A program made the position numbers and the translations under genes. A stretch of 11,211 bases of DNA from Dokdonella sp. (GTDB lineage: Bacteria; Pseudomonadota; Gammaproteobacteria; Xanthomonadales; Rhodanobacteraceae). Shown here one piece after another: positions 6,448-11,211 of this stretch. Location: assembly GCA_030150315.1 (NCBI GenBank), contig JASLGB010000379.1:1-11211 (forward strand). The letters are read 5' to 3'. The notes under the pieces are model-generated. The model did not search any database. It was not told the origin of the DNA and saw only the letters and a list, made by a program, of their open reading frames with translations. How positions within the stretch are numbered: position 1 is the first letter of the stretch; every line of letters begins with the position of its first letter.

Positions 6448-7815
6448 CTATTCGCCACTGCCAGCCTGCGGCAGCGCGCTCGACTTGCGACGACGGCGAC
6501 GACGGCGCTTCTTCGCCGGTGCCGGATCCGCCTCCTCGACCGCATGCGCGGGTGCCGAACCGAGCCGATCGGCCAGCTCGGCGGGGCTGATTTCCTGCGC
6601 CTCGGTCCACCATCGGCCAAGCTCGGCGATCTCGGGAGATTCTTCCGCACGCAGCAACAGGAAATCGTAGGCGGCGCGGAAACGCGGATGCTCCAGCAGA
6701 CGGAACGCCCGCTTCTTCGTGCGCATGGCAAAGCGCGGTTGCAGCGCCCAGATTTCCTCGATGGCCAAGGTGAAGCGGCGCGGGATGGCCACGCGCTGCA
6801 CCTGGTCGCGCAACACCCTCGCCGCCGCATTCGGCCATGCAATCGACGCATCCGTGCCGTTGTCGATCGACGCCTGCGCCGCGGCGCGGGTCGGCTCCCA
6901 CAGCATCGCTGCAAAAAGGAAGGCCGGCGTGACCGGCCTGTCCTCGCGAATGCGCTTGTCGGTGTTGGCCAATGCCTGTTCGATCATGTGGCGGAACGCG
7001 CCGGAATCCTTGCGCGCGAGCGCACGCGCTGTCGCGGGCAGCAAATGCGGCAACAGGTGATGACGTTCCAGCATGTGGAAGCTGGCGAGACCGTAGCCGC
7101 CCAGAAACAGCTTCAGTGCCTCATCGAACAACCGCGCCGGCGGCGCTTCGGCAAGCAGCGGCCCGAGTTCGCCGAACGGCGCCGCGGCATCCGCCGCGAT
7201 GTCGAAACCGAGCTTTGCGGCGAGTCGTGCTGCGCGCAGCATGCGAACCGGATCTTCGCGGTAGCGCTGCTCCGGGCCGCCGATCAGGCGCATCGAGCGA
7301 TGCTGCAGGTCTTCCATGCCGCCGACCGCGTCGCGCACGCTGAAGTCGGCGATGTCGTAGTACAAGGCGTTGACCGTGAAGTCGCGGCGCAGCGCGTCTT
7401 CCTCGATGCTGCCGTAGACGTTGTCGCGCACCAGACGGCCATCGACCAGATGGCGATCGCCACTGCCGTCGTCATCGCTGCCGCGGAACGTGGCAACCTC
7501 GATGATCTCGCGGCCGAACACCACATGCGCCAGCCGGAATCGCCGACCGATGAGGCGGCAGTTGCGGAACAGCTCGCGCACCTGCTCGGGCGTTGCGTTG
7601 GTGGCGACGTCGAAATCCTTCGGCCGCCCGCCAAGCAGCAGGTCACGCACGGCACCGCCTACCAGGCACGCGCGGAAGCCGGCCTCATGCAATCGGTACA
7701 GCACGCGCAAGGCGCCCGGGGAAATGGTCTTGCGCGAAATCGAATGCTCCGACCGCGGAATAATGCGGAACGATCCGTCCACTGGGGTTCTGCTTGCGAT
7801 CGACTCCGAACTCAT
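6448..7815 (-). CDS. pcnB: Poly(A) polymerase I
   Basis: Adds poly(A) tails to RNA 3' ends, which promotes decay. The 455-residue protein has the class II nucleotidyltransferase head: LVGGAVRDLLLG at 51-62, KDFDVATNA at 66-74 (catalytic D67 and D69), EVATFRG (106-112), RRDFTVNALYYD (143-154) and the RNA-binding motif EDPVRMLRAARLAAKLGF (187-204). The long C-terminal extension ends in a Lys/Arg block (KK, seven Arg, K) near 434-444, encoded by a 9-base tandem repeat (about 6487-6507). Such a basic tail marks PcnB rather than a CCA-adding enzyme. The ATG at 7815 follows GGAG at a good spacing and a well-formed promoter. It is the first gene of pcnB-folK-panB-panC, the order known from E. coli (without gluQ/dksA in view). 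Confidence 0.96.
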   Translation of the reverse strand: MSSESIASRTPVDGSFRIIPRSEHSISRKTISPGALRVLYRLHEAGFRACLVGGAVRDLLLGGRPKDFDVATNATPEQVRELFRNCRLIGRRFRLAHVVFGREIIEVATFRGSDDDGSGDRHLVDGRLVRDNVYGSIEEDALRRDFTVNALYYDIADFSVRDAVGGMEDLQHRSMRLIGGPEQRYREDPVRMLRAARLAAKLGFDIAADAAAPFGELGPLLAEAPPARLFDEALKLFLGGYGLASFHMLERHHLLPHLLPATARALARKDSGAFRHMIEQALANTDKRIREDRPVTPAFLFAAMLWEPTRAAAQASIDNGTDASIAWPNAAARVLRDQVQRVAIPRRFTLAIEEIWALQPRFAMRTKKRAFRLLEHPRFRAAYDFLLLRAEESPEIAELGRWWTEAQEISPAELADRLGSAPAHAVEEADPAPAKKRRRRRRRKSSALPQAGSGE

Positions 7816-7838
7816 CCCGCTCCATTGCTCCGAATTGT

Positions 7839-7866
7839 TTGCCCTGCGTTACCGATTCGTTATACT
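7839..7866 (+). promoter_or_regulatory. Promoter of tRNA-Glu (and probably fdxA)
   Basis: Sigma70-type match: -35 TTGCCC (7839-7844), 16-base spacer, -10 TATACT (7861-7866). The expected start is near 7873, about 19 bases before the mature tRNA. The bases between the -10 and the start are G/C-rich (acgccc), the discriminator type associated with stringent control of stable-RNA promoters (established for such promoters in general; inferred here). The -10 overlaps the -10 of the opposing pcnB promoter. Confidence 0.65.
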
Positions 7867-7887
7867 ACGCCCCCTCGCAAATCCCAA
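7859..7887 (-). promoter_or_regulatory. Promoter of pcnB operon
   Basis: On the minus strand: -35 TTGGGA (7887-7882), 17-base spacer, -10 TATAAC (7864-7859). The expected start is near 7852, giving a leader of roughly 37 bases before the pcnB ATG. Four bases of its -10 are shared with the -10 of the opposing tRNA promoter, and its -35 lies directly upstream of the tRNA gene (first base 7892). Confidence 0.6.
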
Positions 7888-7891
7888 CTGC

Positions 7892-7967
7892 GCTCCCTTC
7901 GTCTAGTGGTCCAGGACACCGCCCTCTCAAGGCGGGAACACGAGTTCGAACCTCGTAGGGAGCGCCA
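7892..7967 (+). tRNA. tRNA-Glu (anticodon CTC)
   Basis: The 76-base gene folds as a complete cloverleaf. The acceptor stem is GCTCCCT (7892-7898) with AGGGAGC (7957-7963), followed by G discriminator 7964 and an encoded CCA (7965-7967). The anticodon stem is CCGCC (7919-7923) with GGCGG (7931-7935) around loop CTCTCAA, giving anticodon CTC at 7926-7928. The T-arm is ACGAG-TTCGAAC-CTCGT (7940-7956). The sequence closely resembles bacterial tRNA-Glu. The CTC anticodon reads GAG; a TTC isoacceptor should exist elsewhere in the genome. Confidence 0.97.
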
Positions 7968-7974
7968 TACATCT

Positions 7975-8298
7975 ATGACCTTCGTAGTCACCGAGAACTG
8001 CATCAAGTGCAAGTACACCGACTGCGTCGAGGTCTGCCCGGTGGACTGCTTCCATGAAGGGCCGAACTTCCTCGTGATCGACCCCGAGGAATGCATCGAC
8101 TGCACGCTGTGCGAACCGGAATGCCCGGCCGTTGCGATCTTCCCCGAAGACGACGTGCCTGGCGGCCAGGAAGAATTCATCGCACTAAACGCGGAGCTGT
8201 CGAAGATCTGGCCGGTCCTGACCGAGCGCAAGGACGCCCCCGCCGACGCCAAGGATTGGGACGGCAAGCCGGGCAAGCGCGACCTCATCGAACGCTGA
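7975..8298 (+). CDS. fdxA: 7Fe-8S ferredoxin FdxA (Azotobacter FdI type)
   Basis: Low-potential electron carrier with one [3Fe-4S] and one [4Fe-4S] cluster. The 107 residues closely match Azotobacter vinelandii ferredoxin I in length and sequence. The cysteine pattern is complete: C9, C17 and C50 for the 3Fe cluster, C21, C40, C43 and C46 for the 4Fe cluster, plus the extra C12 and C25 typical of FdI. The characteristic C-terminal extension (EEFIALNAELSKIWP, then a DWDGKPGK motif at 94-101) is present. The frame is open far upstream through the tRNA, but the ATG at 7975 gives the exact family N-terminus. It starts seven bases after the tRNA CCA, so there is no separate Shine-Dalgarno; GGAG inside the tRNA acceptor stem (7959-7962) is the only candidate, at a long 12-base spacing. 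It is probably co-transcribed with the tRNA. Confidence 0.96.
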   Translation: MTFVVTENCIKCKYTDCVEVCPVDCFHEGPNFLVIDPEECIDCTLCEPECPAVAIFPEDDVPGGQEEFIALNAELSKIWPVLTERKDAPADAKDWDGKPGKRDLIER

Positions 8299-8335
8299 TC
8301 TTCGCGGCGGAGCATTCCTCGCCGCAGCCCAAACA

Positions 8336-8372
8336 CAAAAAAGCCGAAGCGGATTCCCGCTTCGACTTTTTG
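8336..8372. terminator. Bidirectional terminator between fdxA and bamC
   Basis: Stem CGAAGCGG (8345-8352) with CCGCTTCG (8357-8364), loop ATTC, extended by G-C and A-T pairs past one C/A mismatch. It is followed on the plus strand by T5 (8367-8371) and preceded by A6 (8337-8342), which gives a U-tract on the minus strand. It lies about 46 bases after the fdxA stop and serves both convergent units. A weaker GC hairpin (8304-8309 with 8320-8325) precedes it. Confidence 0.85.
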
Positions 8373-8449
8373 CTTTCCGGCACCCGAGTCCGACTGGCAT
8401 CGAGAACCCGTCCGGCATTGAGCTGGGCGGGTTCGGTCGGATGCGACGC

Positions 8450-8476
8450 GACGTTACGCGACGAGACGTTACGCGA
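8450..8476. repeat. Short tandem direct repeat
   Basis: The 12-mer GACGTTACGCGA occurs twice, at 8450-8461 and 8465-8476, a 15-base period, in the 219-base gap between fdxA and bamC. The sequence just upstream (8435-8446) is a degenerate partial match. It lies about 40 bases past the bamC stop. Function unknown. Confidence 0.6.
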
Positions 8477-8517
8477 ATCGCGTGCGCCGCATCGAAGTCT
8501 CCGTCAAGGCACGCCGA

Positions 8518-9141
8518 TCAGGACAGACGCTCGCGCAAGGTGGCAAGCAGCGCACGCGCCGCGTCGCGCGAGGCCTCGTCGTTCGCCCCTTCGACCGATA
8601 CACGCGCACCATCGCCGTCTTCGCCGACGCGCACGGTCAATTGCACCTGCGCCGTCTTCTTCGTGTCGGCCATGCCGAGCGTGACCGCACGCTTCAGCCA
8701 ACCCGGCTTGACCGTGGTCTTGCCGGTCGTCTGCACCGTGTAGGTTTTCGCGGACTCGTCGCGGTCCAGCACCGTCGCCGCGCCCGAGCGCTCAAGCGCC
8801 AGCCCGACGCGGGCCCATGCGCTGTCGACCGTGTCCTTCATGTGCAAGTCGCCCGAACCGAGAACCACTCCGGCCGTCGCGCCCGCACCCGCCGCCGCAA
8901 CCGGAGGCGCGTCCGTCGCCCGCGCCGCCTGAGTGGTCGGGGCGGAACCCGCCTGCGGGATCGTCAAGGCACCGGACGAGCCGGGCGTGTCCAGACCCGG
9001 CGGCACTTCCAGCGGCCGCTCTTCGACCGCCATGCGGTATTCGTTGTTCTTGCGTTCCGCGCGCTGGCGGAAAAAGCTGCAGCCGCTGAGCAGCGAGGCC
9101 GACAGGATGGCCGTAAGCGCGATGAGGAAAATTCTTTTCAC
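8518..9141 (-). CDS. bamC: Outer membrane protein assembly lipoprotein, BamC-like (short form)
   Basis: Likely BamC (NlpB), a lipoprotein accessory subunit of the BAM complex that inserts beta-barrel proteins in the outer membrane. Starting at the GTG at 9141 gives 207 residues with a classic lipoprotein signal peptide: KR, hydrophobic core, lipobox LSGC, lipidated C21. An unstructured Ala/Pro/Gly-rich stretch follows (about 25-95) that keeps the EYRMAVEERPLEVPPGLD segment (34-51), comparable to the N-terminal strap of BamC. One helix-grip-like domain comes next (about 98-205; GDLHMKDTVDSAWARVGLALERSG, then a beta region). E. coli BamC is about 344 residues with two such domains, so one appears missing. 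An in-frame ATG at 9177 would add 12 residues before the signal peptide and lies inside a hairpin; it is less likely. The position after dapA matches E. coli dapA-bamC and supports the call. Confidence 0.85.
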   Translation of the reverse strand: MKRIFLIALTAILSASLLSGCSFFRQRAERKNNEYRMAVEERPLEVPPGLDTPGSSGALTIPQAGSAPTTQAARATDAPPVAAAGAGATAGVVLGSGDLHMKDTVDSAWARVGLALERSGAATVLDRDESAKTYTVQTTGKTTVKPGWLKRAVTLGMADTKKTAQVQLTVRVGEDGDGARVSVEGANDEASRDAARALLATLRERLS

Positions 9142-9171
9142 GGGAAGATCTCGTGGCGGTTGGTCGGGTCG

Positions 9172-9220
9172 GGACACCCGGGAGGTGTCCGATTCTGCCG
9201 CTTTCCCGCAATCGCGGAAA
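9172..9220. repeat. Two hairpins in the dapA-bamC spacer
   Basis: Hairpin 1: GGACACC (9172-9178) with GGTGTCC (9184-9190), 7 bp perfect, loop CGGGA. Hairpin 2: TTTCCCGC (9202-9209) with GCGGAAA (9214-9220), one bulged C, loop AATC. Both lie in the 163-base gap (9142-9304) upstream of the bamC GTG, with no U-tract. They could be mRNA processing or stability elements separating dapA and bamC expression (inference). Confidence 0.5.
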
Positions 9221-9304
9221 TCGGCCGGAGCCCGGATGGGCGAGCGATTCGACGACGCGAAGCGGCGTGGGGGGCGGCCGATAGTCTAGCTGACTGCGCG
9301 GCCA

Positions 9305-10192
9305 TCAACGCCGGGCGATTCCAAGGCCGTTCAGCGCATCGCCTGCTGCGGCATGGCGGCTTGCCGACAAGGCCACAAGCGGCAGGCGCAAATGCGCCTC
9401 GCCCAATCCAAGCTGTGCCAGGCACCATTTCAGCGGGATCGGATTCGGCTCGCAGCCCAGCGCGTCATATAGCGGCTGCAGACGGGCATCGAGGCCAGCC
9501 GAGCCGGCCGGATCGCCCGCAAGGCTGGCCGCACACATGTCCGCGAACGCACGCGGAGCGACGTTTGCCGCAACCGAAATGACGCCATCGGCGCCGGCCA
9601 GCATCGCGCGGGCCGCAGTGGGGTCATCGCCGGACAAGATGCGAAAGCCATCCGATTTCAGCGCCAGCAATGCCTGCATGCGCTGCGGATCGGGAACCGC
9701 CTCCTTGATGCCGATGATGTTTCCGTGCGGCGCGAGCTGCGCCACCGTGTCGGGCAGAAGATCGCTTGCGGTTCGCGTCGGCACGTTGTAGAGCACGACG
9801 GGCAGACCGCCCTGCTCGGCAACCTCGGTGAAATGTCGCAACAGGCCCGCCTGCGTCGGACGCACATACGGCGGAACCGCGACCAGTGCGGCATCGGCCC
9901 CGGCGTCGCGGGCGCGACGCGTCTGCACAACGGTTTTCGCGGTGCCGGACTGTCCGGTACCGGCGAGCACCGGCACGCGACCGGCTGCGCGCGCCACGGC
10001 GAACTCGACCAGCGCCGTGAACTCCGCATCGTCGAGCGTTGCGGCTTCGCCGGTGGAGCCGGCGACAACCAGCGCGCGCGTGCCATTGTCCAGCTGGTAG
10101 TCGATGAGGCGCCCGAACGCGTCGAAATCGATGCTGTCGTCGCGGGAAAGCATTGGCGTTGCCAATGCGCAGAGGCTTCCGGAAAGAACCAC
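9305..10192 (-). CDS. dapA: 4-hydroxy-tetrahydrodipicolinate synthase
   Basis: Condenses pyruvate with aspartate semialdehyde, the branch point to lysine and meso-diaminopimelate for peptidoglycan. With the GTG at 10192 it has 295 residues (family about 292). The TIM-barrel motifs are intact: GSTGEAATL at 45-53 (T47), PPYVRP (Y109), VVLYNVPTRT at 132-141 (Y135, R140), the Schiff-base lysine in NIIGIKEA (K163), LSGDD, GVISVAANV and EPNPIPLKW. The frame is open about 198 codons further upstream, opposite gcvR and without family similarity. The GTG gives VVLSGSLCALATP, which aligns with other DapA N-termini; a TTG 15 bases upstream is possible. No Shine-Dalgarno is evident. It is followed by bamC and divergent from gcvR, as in E. 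coli. Confidence 0.96.
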   Translation of the reverse strand: MVLSGSLCALATPMLSRDDSIDFDAFGRLIDYQLDNGTRALVVAGSTGEAATLDDAEFTALVEFAVARAAGRVPVLAGTGQSGTAKTVVQTRRARDAGADAALVAVPPYVRPTQAGLLRHFTEVAEQGGLPVVLYNVPTRTASDLLPDTVAQLAPHGNIIGIKEAVPDPQRMQALLALKSDGFRILSGDDPTAARAMLAGADGVISVAANVAPRAFADMCAASLAGDPAGSAGLDARLQPLYDALGCEPNPIPLKWCLAQLGLGEAHLRLPLVALSASRHAAAGDALNGLGIARR

Positions 10193-10282
10193 GTCGGTCG
10201 AGTGCAAGCGGAGGAATTTTCGATGGTAGCGGGGATGCTTCGGGCAAGTCCATTCGCTGCCGGATGCCGTCGGCGCGTTCCC

Positions 10283-10311
10283 TTGCCGCCCCCTCATGCC
10301 GCCAGTATTCT
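10283..10311 (+). promoter_or_regulatory. Promoter of gcvR-bcp
   Basis: Sigma70-type match in the 168-base gap between dapA and gcvR: -35 TTGCCG (10283-10288), 17-base spacer, -10 TATTCT (10306-10311). The expected start is near 10318, giving a leader of about 43 bases that contains a small hairpin (GGCGC 10320-10324, GCGCC 10332-10336) before the gcvR GAGG (10347-10350). On the opposite strand the best dapA candidate is TTGCCC (10247-10242) with a poor -10, so it is not listed separately. Confidence 0.6.
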
Positions 10312-10360
10312 CGACTTGCGGCGCTCCTTCGGCGCCGGTGGCTGACGAGGCAACGGGATC

Positions 10361-10948
10361 GTGAAGCAAGCGGGCAAACAGGCACCGAACGACATCAGCA
10401 CCACACGCCCCGCTTCCGGCGAGAACTACCTTCTCATCAGCGCATTCAGCGCCGCCTCGCAATCGCCGCTCGTCGCGATCAGCCGCCGCATCTCCGAATG
10501 CGGCTGCAACCTCGCCGAAGCGCGCGTTTCCACGCTGGGCAACGAACTTTCCGTGCTGGCGCTGGCGCAAGGCGCGTGGGACGCGATCGCCAAGCTCGAG
10601 AACGCCCTGGGCAGGCTGGACCGCGACGACGACTTGCGCCTCGTCCACTACCGCACCAGCGCGAAACAGCAGCAATCCAATCTGCTGCCCTATCTGGTGG
10701 AGGTGATCGCCGCCGACAAGCCGGGAGTCCTCTTCCAGCTGGCCGAGTTTTTCGCGCAACAGGGCATCACGATCGAACAGCTGCACTCATCGCGCTATCG
10801 TGCGATGCAAACCGGTGCCGACATGTTCTCCGCGCAGATCACGATCGGCATTCCCGCCTCGATGCACATCGCCGCTCTGCGCGACGATTTCCTCGAGTTT
10901 TGCGACGGGCTCAACCTCGACGCGATCATGGACCCCATGAAATTCTGA
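10361..10948 (+). CDS. gcvR: GcvR-type ACT domain protein (glycine cleavage system repressor family)
   Basis: A 195-residue soluble protein with two ACT domains, about 23-96 (begins YLLISAFSAASQSPLVAISR) and 110-190 (LLPYLVEVIAADKPGVLFQLAEFF). In E. coli GcvR is an accessory repressor that binds GcvA and glycine to silence the gcvTHP operon. The two-ACT build without a DNA-binding domain, and the position between divergent dapA and downstream bcp, match E. coli gcvR. Whether it regulates glycine cleavage here is inferred, since no gcv gene is in view. The GTG at 10361 follows GAGG at 10 bases; the first 20 residues are polar and unconserved-looking. The stop overlaps the bcp start as TGATG. 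Confidence 0.88.
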   Translation: MKQAGKQAPNDISTTRPASGENYLLISAFSAASQSPLVAISRRISECGCNLAEARVSTLGNELSVLALAQGAWDAIAKLENALGRLDRDDDLRLVHYRTSAKQQQSNLLPYLVEVIAADKPGVLFQLAEFFAQQGITIEQLHSSRYRAMQTGADMFSAQITIGIPASMHIAALRDDFLEFCDGLNLDAIMDPMKF

Positions 10949-11211
10949 TGACCCTGACCCTCGGCAAGAAGATTCCCGAACTCCAAGGCCTGCTGCACGA
11001 CGGCAGCACGCTGGCGCTGTCCGACCTGCGCGGCCAACCACTGGTCGTCTACTTCTACCCGAAAGACTCCACCCCGGGCTGCACCAACGAAGCGAAGGAT
11101 TTCCGCGATCTGTACCCGAAGTTCCGCGAACTGGGCTGCGAGGTGATCGGCGTTTCCCGCGACTCCGTCGCCTCGCATGCGCGTTTTCGCGAAAAGCAGG
11201 CACTGCCCTTT
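10948..11211 (+). CDS. bcp: Peroxiredoxin, Bcp/PrxQ family (3' end cut by window)
   Basis: Thiol peroxidase reducing hydrogen peroxide and organic hydroperoxides. The first 88 residues are visible: thioredoxin-fold start, VVYFYPKDSTPGCTNEAKDFRDL with the peroxidatic Cys in PGCT (C45), and VIGVSRDSVASHARF. The position of the E. coli Bcp resolving Cys (five residues after the peroxidatic one) is K50. The position expected for the second resolving Cys known in xanthomonad PrxQ (about 36 residues on) is R81. The only other visible Cys is C64, in LGCEVIGV. The start overlaps the gcvR stop (TGATG), so translation is probably coupled. About half of the usual 150-160 residues is beyond the window. 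Confidence 0.93.
   Translation, partial: MTLTLGKKIPELQGLLHDGSTLALSDLRGQPLVVYFYPKDSTPGCTNEAKDFRDLYPKFRELGCEVIGVSRDSVASHARFREKQALPF

Noticed and set aside
6480..6512. Tandem 9-base repeat
   Set aside because: It is the codon pattern of the poly-arginine tail of PcnB (alternating CGC and CGT), expected for this protein and not a separate element.
6441..6914. Upstream extension of folK into pcnB
   Set aside because: Arg-rich shadow of the pcnB frame. HPPK length and the IAFVGIGSN N-terminus support the GTG at 6440.
6325..7974. Long plus-strand extension upstream of fdxA in the same frame
   Set aside because: It runs antisense to pcnB and through the tRNA gene. The ferredoxin family N-terminus begins exactly at the ATG at 7975.
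10193..10786. Long N-terminal extension of dapA (198 codons)
   Set aside because: Antisense to gcvR, no DapA similarity, and DapA already has full length from 10192.

Overview
The window is ordinary, GC-rich gammaproteobacterial core genome. Gene order and protein flavour fit the Xanthomonadales (Lysobacterales). DapA, PanB and the 7Fe-8S ferredoxin look like those of that group, and three neighbourhoods match arrangements known from gammaproteobacteria: queG divergent from nnr-tsaE-amidase, pcnB-folK-panB-panC, and dapA-bamC divergent from gcvR-bcp. Placement below order is not possible by eye. I saw no transposase, integrase, phage gene, CRISPR array or defence cassette.

Layout. Positions 1-2774 hold a minus-strand run: nnr (NAD(P)HX repair), tsaE (tRNA t6A synthesis) and a periplasmic cell-wall amidase whose 3' end lies outside the window. 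The nnr and tsaE genes overlap by ATGA. queG (epoxyqueuosine reductase, tRNA queuosine) diverges from nnr. A 293-base AT-richer spacer (3926-4218) separates queG from the convergent minus-strand operon pcnB-folK-panB-panC (7815-4219). That operon encodes RNA polyadenylation, folate synthesis and pantothenate synthesis, and ends at a strong intrinsic terminator. panD, the usual third pan gene, is not next to it.

From 7816 to 8298 a tRNA-Glu(CTC) gene and fdxA run on the plus strand, divergent from pcnB. The tRNA and pcnB promoters overlap at their -10 hexamers. fdxA starts only seven bases after the encoded CCA of the tRNA. A bidirectional terminator then separates fdxA from the minus-strand pair dapA-bamC (lysine/peptidoglycan precursor synthesis and an outer-membrane assembly lipoprotein). 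At the right edge gcvR and bcp run on the plus strand, overlap by TGATG, and are preceded by a good sigma70-type promoter.

The genes do not form one pathway. Shared themes are tRNA maturation or modification (tsaE, queG, the tRNA itself), cofactor synthesis or repair (nnr, folK, panB, panC), envelope (amidase, bamC, dapA) and redox (fdxA, bcp). No new multi-gene system is visible. The points most worth checking are small-scale: the overlapping divergent promoters, the tRNA-fdxA junction, the structured dapA-bamC spacer, the panC 3' UTR, a short BamC, and a Bcp without the usual resolving cysteines in its visible part.
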